Assembly: GCF_017309585.1 (NCBI RefSeq)
Contig: NZ_CP071321.1
Coordinates: 620,001-684,000, forward strand
Length of the DNA: 64,000 nt
DNA from: Nitrogeniibacter aestuarii
GTDB lineage: Bacteria; Pseudomonadota; Gammaproteobacteria; Burkholderiales; Rhodocyclaceae
Direction: 5' to 3'
Shown here: in pieces, positions 48,823 through 57,289 of the stretch
How positions within the stretch are numbered: position 1 is the first letter of the stretch
How the letters are laid out: every line of letters begins with the position of its first letter
Program-made: the position numbers and the translations under genes
Notes under the pieces: model-generated
Told to the model about the DNA's origin: nothing
The model's database searches: none
The model's input: only the letters and a program-made list of their open reading frames with translations

Positions 48823-49421
48823 CAGACCTTGGCGAGAACCTTCAGCGCCTCGCGGATGCCGACTGATACGCCCGTGTCCGGGGGCAGGTCCTTGGTGGCG
48901 CGCAAGGCTTCCTTCTCGTTGTAGCCCAGGGCCATGAGGGCGTTGAGGATATCGCTGCGATCGTCGGCCGGTGCGCCGGGGGCGGTTGCCGTCAGGGTGG
49001 CACCGGTGTGCGGCAAGGCCTTGCCCAGTTTGTCCTTGAGTTCGAGCACCAGACGCTCGGCGGTTTTCTTGCCGATCCCCGGCACCTTGACGATGCGGGC
49101 GGTTTCCTGAAGGGCCACGGCCTGAGCCAGATCGTTCACCGACAGCCCCGAGAGCACGGCCAGCGCGGTGCGTGCGCCGATACCCGAGACCTTGATCAAC
49201 TGACGGAAGGCGGCGCGCTCCTCGACGGAGAAGAATCCGTAGAGAAAGTGCCCGTCCTCACGCACCGCCAGGTGGGTGTGCAGCACCACGGGCTCGCCGA
49301 GCGCGGGCAGGTGGTAGAAGGTGCTCATGGGAACGTCGACTTCATAGCCGATGCCACCCACGTCCAGCAGGATCTGGGGCGGGTTCTTTTCGAGCACGGT
49401 GCCCGAGAGGCGTCCAATCAT
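48822..49421 (-). CDS. ruvA: Holliday junction branch-migration protein RuvA
   Basis: A 199-residue DNA-binding subunit. N-terminal OB-fold (about 1-65, IGRLSGTVLEKNPPQILLDV), HhH domain with IKVSGIGARTALAVLSGL and IVKVPGIGKKTAERLVLELK, and a C-terminal UBA-like helical part that contacts RuvB (ALMALGYNEKEALRA). Complete. It starts the ruvA-hotdog-ruvB cluster. Confidence 0.97.
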   Translation of the reverse strand: MIGRLSGTVLEKNPPQILLDVGGIGYEVDVPMSTFYHLPALGEPVVLHTHLAVREDGHFLYGFFSVEERAAFRQLIKVSGIGARTALAVLSGLSVNDLAQAVALQETARIVKVPGIGKKTAERLVLELKDKLGKALPHTGATLTATAPGAPADDRSDILNALMALGYNEKEALRATKDLPPDTGVSVGIREALKVLAKV

Positions 49422-49436
49422 GGGGTGTTCCGGATC

Positions 49437-50048
49437 TCAGAAATCGGTGGCTTCAAAGGCCGGCAAGGCTTCGGCATCGGCCGAATGCCGCGCGAGGCGG
49501 GGGTAGCTGTCAGCCTCGATGGTGCCGGGCAGCGCATGCTGCACGAAGCGCCAGATGACCGCAATGCTGACATCCGCCAGGTTCGGGTCGCGGCCGCCGC
49601 TGATCCAGCCCGTTTCCGGGGTTTCGCCCTCCAGCAGGTCGAGGGCGGCGCGCAACTGGTCGCGCTTGCGGTCGATCCACTCCGGCCAGCGGAATTCGGG
49701 CGGGCGCATGCGGGTTTCGTAGTACACCTGCACCGCCTTGTCACAGGCGGCCAAGGCCACACTGGTCAGCCGTGTGCAGTGCAGGCGGGCTTCCGGGTCG
49801 ATCGGGGTGAGGCGCTTGGACGGGGCGGCGAGCGTTTCCAGATAGTTGACGATGATCTGACTCTCGACCATCACCGTGCCGTCATCGAACACCAGCGTCG
49901 GCGCCTTGACGATCGGGTTGAGCGCCCGGAACTTGTCAGCGTCCCGGAAAACGGAAATCTGCTCATGGTCGAGCGACAGATTCATGAGATGAGCGCTGAT
50001 GAGGGTTCGCCTGACAAAGGGCGAATCGAACATGCCAATAAGCTTCAT
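49437..50048 (-). CDS. Glutathione S-transferase family protein
   Basis: A 203-residue protein with an N-terminal thioredoxin-fold domain (about 1-80: GMFDSPFVRRTLISAHLMN, VKAPTLVFDDGTVMVESQI, with the Pro of the cis-loop and the Ser/Glu pair) and a C-terminal helical domain (about 90-200). The N-terminal Ser in DSPF is a likely catalytic residue in this bacterial class. Substrate unknown. 15 bp from ruvA's start in the same direction, possibly the same transcript. Confidence 0.9.
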   Translation of the reverse strand: MKLIGMFDSPFVRRTLISAHLMNLSLDHEQISVFRDADKFRALNPIVKAPTLVFDDGTVMVESQIIVNYLETLAAPSKRLTPIDPEARLHCTRLTSVALAACDKAVQVYYETRMRPPEFRWPEWIDRKRDQLRAALDLLEGETPETGWISGGRDPNLADVSIAVIWRFVQHALPGTIEADSYPRLARHSADAEALPAFEATDF

Positions 50049-50077
50049 GGAGGGAACTTCTGGGGTCGTGCGAGCGG

Positions 50078-50749
50078 CTATTGGCGCGTGAACCGGGTGA
50101 CGATGTCAAGCAGGGAATCGGCGACCGGAATACCTGCTGAGCGTATGTCCTCGGCGGGTTCGAGCAGGTCCGGCACCATCACCACCTGCATGCGGGCGGC
50201 GTGGGCGGCCCGCACCCCCGCGTTGGAATCTTCCAGAGCCAGGCAGCTGACGGGATCGGCCCCGAGGCGGGCTGCCGCTTCCAGATAGATGTCCGGTGCG
50301 GGTTTCCCCTGGCTGACTTCATCGCCGGTCACCACTTGGTCCACCCGTGCCAGCAGGCCGACGGCGTCGAGCTTGGGCAGTGCGCGGGAACGTCGTGTCG
50401 ACGTGGCGACGCCACGGGGGATGCCGAGCGCCTCCAGTGTGTCGAAAAGCGCATAAACACCGGGCTTGAGGGGGATCGTGCCGGTGGCGATCACCGCCTC
50501 GTATCGACGACCGAACTCGGCCTGGTGCACTTCGAGCGGGTAGTCGTCGCCGAATGCGCCCTTGAGTAGGGATTCGTGTTCGCGCGAGTTGCGACCGATG
50601 AGCTGTATGGCGACTTCATGTGTCCATGGGATGCCCAGATCGATGCTGACCTGTTTGCCGATGTCGTAGGCAATCTGCTCGCTATCGAGCAGCAGACCGT
50701 CCATGTCGAAGATGACGGCAGCGATGGTGTCGGGTTTGAACCAGTTCAT
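50078..50749 (-). CDS. HAD-superfamily phosphatase (beta-phosphoglucomutase-like)
   Basis: A 223-residue phosphohydrolase. Motif I AVIFDMDGLLLDSEQ holds the nucleophile Asp and general-acid Asp; GVATSTRRSRA holds motif II; GKPAPDIYLEAA the Lys of motif III; and LALEDSNAGVRAA the metal Asp of motif IV. The helical cap sits between motifs I and II (subclass IA). Likely acts on a sugar or small metabolite phosphate. Start ATG 50749 overlaps the prenyltransferase gene by ATGA. Confidence 0.92.
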   Translation of the reverse strand: MNWFKPDTIAAVIFDMDGLLLDSEQIAYDIGKQVSIDLGIPWTHEVAIQLIGRNSREHESLLKGAFGDDYPLEVHQAEFGRRYEAVIATGTIPLKPGVYALFDTLEALGIPRGVATSTRRSRALPKLDAVGLLARVDQVVTGDEVSQGKPAPDIYLEAAARLGADPVSCLALEDSNAGVRAAHAARMQVVMVPDLLEPAEDIRSAGIPVADSLLDIVTRFTRQ

Positions 50750-51705
50750 GTGCCTATCGTACCCGGCCAGCGGGTAAAGGCCAGCATCGCGGCCAGCGCC
50801 AGACCGTGAACATTGGCGGCGGCGATGGTCAACTTGATGGCTTGCCCCAGTTCGCCGGGCGATGTGGCGTGGGCGATCAGGTCGCGACCGGCGCGAAAGG
50901 ACAGCACCAGGGTCAGTGCTGCGGCGGCACTTTTTTGCGGCAACATGTCGGCGCTGATCATGGCGACCAGCCAGCCGTAGGCGATGATCGCAATGAGCAG
51001 ATAGCCCCATTTGGCCACCGATGGACCCAGGATGACCACCAGCGTGCGCTTGCCGCTGGCGGCGTCGCCTTGATGGTCGGGAAACTGGTTGATGTAGAGG
51101 ATGTTGGCCACCAGCAGCGCATAGGACAGACCCGCCATGGCCGGCACCGCGCTGAACGCACCGCGCTGGACGAAGTCGGCGCCGATGACCACGATCAGCC
51201 ATGCGGCGGTGATCCCCAGTTCGCCCATGCCGCGCGACATGAGTTTGAACGGCGGGGCCGAGTAGGCCCAGCCGGCGAGCATCCCCACCAGACCGATGGC
51301 GATCAGCCCCGGCCCGGATTGCCAGGCCAGATAGAGACCGGCCGGGATGACCACGGCCAGCAGGCCGTAACCGAAGCGGGCGGTTTCACGGCGGGTGAGC
51401 ACCCCGTTCTGGATGAACCGGCTGCCCCCGGTGAACGGAAACAGGCGCTGGGTGTTGGCGGCATCGGCACCCGAGACGTCGTCATGATAGTCATTGATGA
51501 CGTTGCCACCGGCGTGCGCCACCAGCGCAAACAGGACGGTCAGGATGGCGTTGACCGGATCGATGTCCACGCCGGTGCCGTGGGCCGTGGCCAGCCCGAT
51601 CAGGCACGCGACCAGCGTGACCGACAGGAAGGCCGGGCGGGTGGCGGCGAAATAGGCCGCCACGCGGGCGCGCTCGAACTGCTGCACACTGGGTTCAGCA
51701 ATCAT
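50746..51705 (-). CDS. UbiA/MenA-family prenyltransferase
   Basis: A 319-residue inner-membrane protein with about nine helices. The first Asp-rich loop NVINDYHDDVSGAD and the second NQFPDHQGDAASGKRTLVV match MenA/UbiA, with both Mg-diphosphate sites complete. The GKRTL in the second loop points to 1,4-dihydroxy-2-naphthoate prenyltransferase-like enzymes. No other menaquinone genes are in the window, so it may use another aromatic acceptor. Starts with MIAEPSVQQF, overlaps the HAD gene by ATGA. Confidence 0.88.
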   Translation of the reverse strand: MIAEPSVQQFERARVAAYFAATRPAFLSVTLVACLIGLATAHGTGVDIDPVNAILTVLFALVAHAGGNVINDYHDDVSGADAANTQRLFPFTGGSRFIQNGVLTRRETARFGYGLLAVVIPAGLYLAWQSGPGLIAIGLVGMLAGWAYSAPPFKLMSRGMGELGITAAWLIVVIGADFVQRGAFSAVPAMAGLSYALLVANILYINQFPDHQGDAASGKRTLVVILGPSVAKWGYLLIAIIAYGWLVAMISADMLPQKSAAAALTLVLSFRAGRDLIAHATSPGELGQAIKLTIAAANVHGLALAAMLAFTRWPGTIGT

Positions 51706-51708
51706 GGG

Positions 51709-52296
51709 TCAGAACCCCCGCCAAAGTAGCCAAGTGATCACTCCGATCTGGATCACGCCGATGGCGCGGAACTTGTAATAAAAGCTGTGTTTGGACGACT
51801 TGTGGCGGAACAGTTGTTGCGCGGCCACTGCGCCGATCCAGCCGGGAATGCTCAGTAACAGCAAGTTGGCTTCGCTCACACGCCGCTCGTTCCTGCGGGC
51901 AGCGCCTTTGTCCCAGTTGAACGCGATGAATGCCCAGAGTGCGGCGAGTGGAAGTAGTGCCCATTTCCAGAGTGGCAGCTGTAATTCAGACACCGCGAAA
52001 ATCTGTAAAGGCACCAAAACGGCGGTCACCGCCCAATCGATGATGAAGGCTCGCCGACCGGATGCGCGCACGGGCTCCGCTTTCTCTTCGGTGCGGGCAT
52101 AGCGAATACGCTTGGCAACCGGCCCCTTGGGACCGGCCGATGTTTCGAAGGTCAACATGTCGTGGACCTCCGGGCGCCGCGGGTTCCCCTCGAAGGCCTT
52201 GATATGAACGAAGACCCGTTCCGCCTGTCCCGGTACGAAGGCAAAGCCGAAACCCCGGTCGTCATTCCATTCACTCAGCTGACCATTGAATCGCAT
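51709..52296 (-). CDS. Cold-shock-domain/DUF1294 fusion membrane protein
   Basis: A 195-residue protein. An N-terminal cold-shock-like OB domain (about 1-68: GQLSEWNDDRGFGFAFVPGQ with RNP1-like aromatic residues, VFVHIKAFEG) joins a C-terminal DUF1294 part (about 85-195) with two to three hydrophobic segments. This domain pair is known in betaproteobacteria; the role is unclear. Start ATG 52296 (MRFNGQLSE) chosen because the CSD begins there. It lies 3 bp upstream of the prenyltransferase start. Confidence 0.87.
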   Translation of the reverse strand: MRFNGQLSEWNDDRGFGFAFVPGQAERVFVHIKAFEGNPRRPEVHDMLTFETSAGPKGPVAKRIRYARTEEKAEPVRASGRRAFIIDWAVTAVLVPLQIFAVSELQLPLWKWALLPLAALWAFIAFNWDKGAARRNERRVSEANLLLLSIPGWIGAVAAQQLFRHKSSKHSFYYKFRAIGVIQIGVITWLLWRGF

Positions 52297-52307
52297 GATG
52301 CGCCTGC

Positions 52308-53765
52308 CTACAGCAACACGATGTCGTACTGCTCCTGCGTGTAGCTCGCTTCCGGATGCAGGGAAATGGTCTTGCCGATGAAGTCCGACAGCATGGCCAG
52401 GGCCTGGGACTCTTCGTCCAGGAACAGGTCGACCACGTTCGGTGCGGCCAATACGCGGAATTCCCGGGCGTTGTCGTACTGGCGCGCTTCGCGCAGCAGC
52501 TCGCGCAGGATCTCGTAGCACATGGTGCGGGCGGTCTTCACTTCGCCCCGGCCTTCGCAGGTGGGGCAGGGCTCGCACAGCGTGTGGGCCAGCGATTCAT
52601 GAGTGCGTTTGCGCGTCATCTCCACCAGCCCGAGGGCGGTGAAACCGTTGACCGTCATCTTCGTGTGGTCTTTTTCGAGCGCGCGGCGGAACTCGATCAG
52701 GACCGCATCGCGGTGCTCTGCCGCCTCCATGTCGATGAAGTCGATGATGATGATGCCGCCGAGGTTACGCAGACGCAGTTGGCGGGCAATGGCCTGGGCG
52801 GCTTCGAGGTTGGTCTTGAAGATGGTGTCATCGAAGTTGCGGGCGCCGACGAAGCCGCCGGTGTTCACGTCGATGGTGGTCATCGCCTCGGTCTGGTCGA
52901 TGATCAGGTAGCCACCGCTCTTGAGGTCCACCCGGCGGGCCAGCGCCTTGAGGATTTCCTCTTCCACGTTGTGCAGGTCGAACAGTGGACGCTCGCCCTT
53001 GTAGTGGGTGAGCAGGGGCAGCACCCTGGGCATGTACTGCTTGGCGAAGGCCTCGATCTTGACGAAGTTCTCGCGCGAGTCGATGACGATGCGCGAGGTG
53101 TCGTTGGTGACCAGGTCGCGCAACACGCGCTGGCCCAGGGTCAGGTCCTGATACAGCGCGACCGGCGGCTTTGCGCCCTGGCTCCGGCTGTCGATCTCCG
53201 ACCACAGCTTGCGCAGGTAGGCGATGTCGGCGGCCAGTTCGTCATCGCTGGCCGACTCGGCCATGGTGCGCACAATGAAGCCACCGGTTTCTTCTTCGCC
53301 CATGAGGGCGGTCAGGCGCGCACGCAGTGCTTCGCGACCAGCTTCATTCTCGATGCGTTGGGAGATGCCGATGTGGTGTTCCTGTGGCAGGTAGACGAGC
53401 AGGCGGCCGGCAATGCTGATCTGGGTGGACAGGCGCGCGCCCTTGGTGCCGATGGGGTCTTTGAGCACCTGAACGACCAGGTTCTGCCCCTCGACCAGAA
53501 TGCGCTCGATGGGCTGAGGTGTCTCGCCGTTCTGCCGCTCTGTCCAGATGTCGGCCACGTGCAGGAAGGCGGTGCGCTCAAGGCCGATATCGATGAAGGC
53601 GGACTGCATGCCGGGCAACACCCGGACCACCTTGCCCAGATAGATGTTGCCGACAATACCGCGGCTGGCGGTGCGCTCCACATGGAGCTCCTGCACCACG
53701 CCTTGCTGCATCAGCGCCGCCCGCGTCTCCTGCGGGGTGAAGTTGACGAGGAATTCTTCGGTCAT
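52308..53765 (-). CDS. rng: Ribonuclease G
   Basis: A 485-residue endoribonuclease. S1-like RNA-binding domain (about 35-125: IVGNIYLGKVVRVLPGMQSA, FIDIGLERTAFLHVAD). The catalytic DNase I-like part has TIDVNTGGFVGARNF and GGIIIIDFIDMEAAEHR, giving both active-site Asp. The zinc-link Cys are in CEPCPTCEGRG. Processes 16S rRNA ends and mRNAs. It overlaps the CZB gene by ATGA; start ATG 53765 (MTEEFLVNF). Confidence 0.96.
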   Translation of the reverse strand: MTEEFLVNFTPQETRAALMQQGVVQELHVERTASRGIVGNIYLGKVVRVLPGMQSAFIDIGLERTAFLHVADIWTERQNGETPQPIERILVEGQNLVVQVLKDPIGTKGARLSTQISIAGRLLVYLPQEHHIGISQRIENEAGREALRARLTALMGEEETGGFIVRTMAESASDDELAADIAYLRKLWSEIDSRSQGAKPPVALYQDLTLGQRVLRDLVTNDTSRIVIDSRENFVKIEAFAKQYMPRVLPLLTHYKGERPLFDLHNVEEEILKALARRVDLKSGGYLIIDQTEAMTTIDVNTGGFVGARNFDDTIFKTNLEAAQAIARQLRLRNLGGIIIIDFIDMEAAEHRDAVLIEFRRALEKDHTKMTVNGFTALGLVEMTRKRTHESLAHTLCEPCPTCEGRGEVKTARTMCYEILRELLREARQYDNAREFRVLAAPNVVDLFLDEESQALAMLSDFIGKTISLHPEASYTQEQYDIVLL

Positions 53766-54223
53766 GGGTGTTCGTTCTTTGCTTCCAGATAGAGCTGGGC
53801 CAGCAAATGCTTGACCCGCTGGGACGCGCGGGAATAGTCGCCGCGATTCAGTTCTTCCAGCGCGCGCGCCTCGCCTTCCTGCGCAGCCAGGTCGAGCGTC
53901 CGGGCTGCGCACAGGTGAAAGCGGGCGTGCTCCTGGCGTACCTGTTTGAACACCGGCAGGTGGCCGAAGTGGTCGTGCCCCTCGCCGTAGATCCACTGTC
54001 CCAGCGAGCACAGATTGTCGGGGCGGATGTTCTCGATCTTGAGGGTTTCATCGCTCTGCCCGCGGATGAAGCTCTCCAGTCGGCTCTTCCAGGCCATGTG
54101 GGCGTCAATGGTCGCCATCACATCCAGACCGTGCAGTGAGGCCGTGCCATCTGACGGAGCGTTTGCCTCTGCAGGGATGTCTTCGCCACCGACAATACGC
54201 TTGAACCAGTTCAATACACTCAT
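53762..54223 (-). CDS. CZB (chemoreceptor zinc-binding) domain protein
   Basis: A 153-residue protein with the zinc ligands of the CZB domain: the His in ATIDAHMAWKSRLE, the Cys in LCSLGQWIYGEG, and the His in QEHARFHLCAARTLD. It stands alone rather than as the end of a chemoreceptor, and could sense zinc or hypochlorite-like oxidants. It lies between maf and rng with ATGA overlaps at both ends, an odd place for a signalling domain. Confidence 0.85.
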   Translation of the reverse strand: MSVLNWFKRIVGGEDIPAEANAPSDGTASLHGLDVMATIDAHMAWKSRLESFIRGQSDETLKIENIRPDNLCSLGQWIYGEGHDHFGHLPVFKQVRQEHARFHLCAARTLDLAAQEGEARALEELNRGDYSRASQRVKHLLAQLYLEAKNEHP

Positions 54224-54855
54224 GAAACATGTGCTCCCAATGCACTACACGGGGGGATGTCGAACAGGGCCAGCAGTTGTCCTGTCTCGTACAGCGGCAA
54301 ACCCATGATGCCGGTGTAGCTGCCTTCGATATGCTCGACGAACATGCCTGCCCGGCCCTGGATGCCATAGGCGCCCGCCTTGTCCAGAGGCTCGCCGGTG
54401 GCCACGTAGCGGCGGATGGCCTCGTCGGACAGCGGCCCGAAGCGTACGAGGCTGGCACTCAGCGCCTGTTCGGTGCGCTCTCCGTCGGTCACGGCCACCG
54501 AGGTCAGGACCCGGTGGTCACGGCCCGACAGGCGCTTGAGGATATCAATGGCGTGCCTGGCGTCTTCCGGCTTGCCGATGATCTCGCCATCGACGGCGAG
54601 CGTGGTGTCCGCCGAGAGCACGGGTTTGCGGGGCAGGCCCCGGAGCAGGACGCGTTCGATGCCGCCCGCCACCTTGGCGGCCGCCACGCGCTGCACATAG
54701 ACATCGGGCGATTCGCCGGGCAAGGGCGACTCGTCCACATCTTCATCGCAGCGATGGCCCGCCCGGAACAGCAGGACCTCGAAACGCACACCCATCTGAC
54801 GCAACAGATCGCGCCGACGCGGGCTGTTGGACGCGAGATAAATGGCTGATGGCAT
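54220..54855 (-). CDS. Maf-like nucleotide pyrophosphatase
   Basis: A 211-residue house-cleaning enzyme. N-terminal IYLASNSPRRRDLLRQMG and VLSADTTLAVDGEIIGKPED (general-base Asp and Lys), then GAYGIQGRAGMFVEHIEGSY. It hydrolyses non-canonical or excess nucleoside triphosphates. Which Maf subtype (dTTP/UTP versus m7GTP) I do not assign. It starts about 80 bp downstream of rlmH's stop in the same direction and overlaps the CZB gene by ATGA. Confidence 0.93.
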   Translation of the reverse strand: MPSAIYLASNSPRRRDLLRQMGVRFEVLLFRAGHRCDEDVDESPLPGESPDVYVQRVAAAKVAGGIERVLLRGLPRKPVLSADTTLAVDGEIIGKPEDARHAIDILKRLSGRDHRVLTSVAVTDGERTEQALSASLVRFGPLSDEAIRRYVATGEPLDKAGAYGIQGRAGMFVEHIEGSYTGIMGLPLYETGQLLALFDIPPCSALGAHVS

Positions 54856-54932
54856 GGCAAAAAATGGAATGGTTTTTCGCCATTCTAAGGGAAGTCGGCC
54901 GTTCCGCGATGCCTGGCCGACAATGTCCGCGT

Positions 54933-55403
54933 TTATTCCCGGTGATAGGGGTGGTTGCGGGTGACACTCCAGGCGCGATAGAGGGCTTCTGCCAGCAGGG
55001 GGCGGACCATGGCATGGGGCAGGGTCAGACTGGACAGGCGCAGGGTTTCACGGGCGCTGCGCTTGATGCTGTCGTCAAGGCCGTCGGGGCCGCCGATGAT
55101 GAAGGCGACATCCTCACCCTCTCCGAGCCAATGCTCGAAACGCTCGGCGAGCTTGAGGGTGGTGGTGTCCTTGCCGTGCTCGTCGAGGATGACGCGCCGG
55201 CAGCGGGCCGGCAGGGCGGCTTCGATGCGAGCGGCCTCGGCGGCCATCATGGCGTCGACCGTCTTGCCGGTGGTGCGGGGTTCGGCCTTGACCTCGACCA
55301 GTTCAAGGCTGGCCTCGCGGGGCATGCGCTTGGCGTAGTCGTCGAAACCGGCGCTCACCCAGGCGGGCATGCGCGTGCCGACGGCCACGATCAGCAGTTT
55401 CAC
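54933..55403 (-). CDS. rlmH: 23S rRNA pseudouridine1915 N3-methyltransferase RlmH
   Basis: A 156-residue SPOUT methyltransferase. It begins with VKLLIVAVGTRMPAWVSAGF (GTG start at 55403), has the SAM-binding knot AFIIGGPDGLDD near residue 105 and ends with RAWSVTRNHPYHRE, the expected length and motifs. It overlaps rsfS by GTGA. This pair is common in proteobacteria. Confidence 0.95.
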   Translation of the reverse strand: MKLLIVAVGTRMPAWVSAGFDDYAKRMPREASLELVEVKAEPRTTGKTVDAMMAAEAARIEAALPARCRRVILDEHGKDTTTLKLAERFEHWLGEGEDVAFIIGGPDGLDDSIKRSARETLRLSSLTLPHAMVRPLLAEALYRAWSVTRNHPYHRE

Positions 55404-55750
55404 TTGGCCGGGTCGGGACGTCGGCCGGGGCCGGCGTTCCAGAGCTCTTCCAGGTTGTAGTAGGCGCGCACGGCCGGTTGCATGACGTGAACCACGATGG
55501 AACCCAGGTCGACCAGCACCCAGTCGCCGCTGTCTTCGCCTTCGACACTATTGACCTGTCCGCCCGCCTTCTTGACCTCTTCCTGCACGTTGCGGGCGAG
55601 GGCGCGGGTCTGGCGGCCGGAGTCGCCGCTGGCGATGATCATGCGATCGAACATGGCCGTGAGTTTGGCCGTGTCGATGACTTCGATGTCCTTGGCCTTG
55701 ATGTCTTCAAGGGCGGTGATGACGATTTGCTGGAGTTGGTCGAGTTCCAT
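55400..55750 (-). CDS. rsfS: Ribosomal silencing factor RsfS
   Basis: A 116-residue protein that binds L14 on the large ribosomal subunit and blocks subunit joining. DIKAKDIEVIDTAKLTAMFD, IIASGDSGRQTRALARNVQE and DWVLVDLGSIVVHVMQP are the typical segments. AGAAGG before ATG 55750. Linked to rlmH by overlapping start and stop. Confidence 0.95.
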   Translation of the reverse strand: MELDQLQQIVITALEDIKAKDIEVIDTAKLTAMFDRMIIASGDSGRQTRALARNVQEEVKKAGGQVNSVEGEDSGDWVLVDLGSIVVHVMQPAVRAYYNLEELWNAGPGRRPDPAK

Positions 55751-55844
55751 TGAGCCTTCTGGGGTATCTGGCGGGGCGCGGCCCGGGTGTTTCAGTGTAG
55801 CCGATGATCAACGGACCGAAAGCGGTCCGGAAGCGGCCGGGGGG

Positions 55845-56528
55845 TCAGCTGGCGCTGCCACCGTAGAGTTGTCGCGCCGCAATATAGTCGAGAACCGGAT
55901 CCGGGAGCAAATATCGCGCGCTGTGGCCGTGATGGAGCAGATCGCGGATCAGGGTGGCGGAGATGGCCAGCGGGGTCATGTCGAAGGGCAGAATCCCCCC
56001 CGCCGGACTCGCCCGCAGTTGATCGGCCGATTTGAAGACCCGCCCCTCGCAGGCTTTGGCCAGCTCGGGCGACAGTACCTCGGGCCAGCGGCGACCGTGG
56101 GGGGCGTAGCCCGGGCGATTGGCCACGGCGATGTGGGCCAGATCGAAGATGTCCGTCCATCGGTGCCAGGTGGCCAGCCCTTCGAAAGCGTCGGCGCCAA
56201 GCAGCAATACCAGCGGATGATCGGTGCCGATTTCCTCGCGCAGGCGGGTGAGCGTGAGGACCGAGTAGCTGGGGCCCCGGTGGCGGATCTCGATGTCGTC
56301 CACGGCCAGCCGGGAATTGCCCTCCACGGCCAGACGCGCCATGGCCAGACGATCCTCTGCCGGTGAGCGCGGCGTGCCGCGGTGCGGGGGTTCGCCTGCG
56401 GGCACCAGCCGCAACTGGCCCAGTCCCAGGGTTTCGTGTGCTTCCTCGGCCAGACGCAGATGGCCGAAGTGAATCGGGTCGAAGGTGCCGCCGAGCAGCC
56501 CGATAGGGGCCTCAGTCGGCAACTTCAT
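55845..56528 (-). CDS. nadD: Nicotinate-nucleotide adenylyltransferase NadD
   Basis: A 227-residue enzyme that adenylates nicotinate mononucleotide in NAD synthesis. PIGLLGGTFDPIHFGHLRLA contains the nucleotidyl-transfer HxGH. LLGADAFEGLATWHRW and the ISATLIRDLL C-terminal signature (ISxTxxR) are also present. Start ATG 56528 (MKLPTEAP) overlaps the upstream BPSS1780 gene by 17 bp; ATG 56543 is a possible longer start. Confidence 0.94.
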   Translation of the reverse strand: MKLPTEAPIGLLGGTFDPIHFGHLRLAEEAHETLGLGQLRLVPAGEPPHRGTPRSPAEDRLAMARLAVEGNSRLAVDDIEIRHRGPSYSVLTLTRLREEIGTDHPLVLLLGADAFEGLATWHRWTDIFDLAHIAVANRPGYAPHGRRWPEVLSPELAKACEGRVFKSADQLRASPAGGILPFDMTPLAISATLIRDLLHHGHSARYLLPDPVLDYIAARQLYGGSAS

Positions 56529-57288
56529 GGCCCGGGATGTCATGTCCGAACACGTCCAGCGCGTTGGGCAGGAAGGTGGCGAACACGATGGGAATGGCAA
56601 TGAGCGGCAGCGGAATGGCCAGCAGATTCGCCATGATGGGCGATGCGGTTGCGACCACGGCGATGATGAGCGCCGGACCGCCGACAATCACGAAGAAGAT
56701 CGCCATGGAATACAGAAAGAAGGCCGGCCAGTTGCGCCAGCATGCCACCAGGCTGAAGAACAGCGCCTTGGGCGCGGAGACCTTTTGCCAGCCGACGAGC
56801 ATCGGTGCAAACCAGTAGGCCATCATCAGCGGAGTGGTCAGGGCCACCGCCATGAGCGCCGCCGTCATGAGCCCGGGTGTGTTCATAGCCTCTTCGTCCA
56901 GTTTCTGGAAGCCGGTCATGAGGCGCAGCAGGGTGCCGCTGTCGGCCAGGGCGGTGAGTGACAGCGCGATCAGCGTACCGATCAGATAGAGGCCGCCAGT
57001 GGTGATCAGGCCTTGCATGTCGGACTTGAAGCCTGAGAACAGGATTTCGGGTCCGACCTTGCGTTTCTCATGAACGGCCAGCAGGCCGTTGAGCACGCTC
57101 AGGGAGAAGGCGGGCATGATCAGCGCGGCGACCACTTGTCCGATGAAGGGCAGGCTGCTCAGCACCACCAGCGCAAGCAGGTAGCCAAAGGCGAGGTAGG
57201 TGACCAGGGCCGGATTGCTTTTCCACAGGGCGAAGCCCTTGGAGACCCAGGCGACGCCATGGGAGGGAGAGCGTTTGTAGGCTTGCAT
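56512..57288 (-). CDS. BPSS1780 family membrane protein (copy A)
   Basis: A 258-residue inner-membrane protein with about five to six hydrophobic helices. N-terminal SPSHGVAWVSKGFALWKSNP, then VYLIG-type and FVIVGGPALIIAV segments, and the charged C-terminal PGHEVAD. It is a paralogue of the next gene, starting with a similar Trp-rich amphipathic opening (GFALWK / GWRLFA). Function unknown. Its 3' end overlaps the nadD start by 17 bp. Confidence 0.8.
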   Translation of the reverse strand: MQAYKRSPSHGVAWVSKGFALWKSNPALVTYLAFGYLLALVVLSSLPFIGQVVAALIMPAFSLSVLNGLLAVHEKRKVGPEILFSGFKSDMQGLITTGGLYLIGTLIALSLTALADSGTLLRLMTGFQKLDEEAMNTPGLMTAALMAVALTTPLMMAYWFAPMLVGWQKVSAPKALFFSLVACWRNWPAFFLYSMAIFFVIVGGPALIIAVVATASPIMANLLAIPLPLIAIPIVFATFLPNALDVFGHDIPGHEVAD

Positions 57289-57289
57289 G

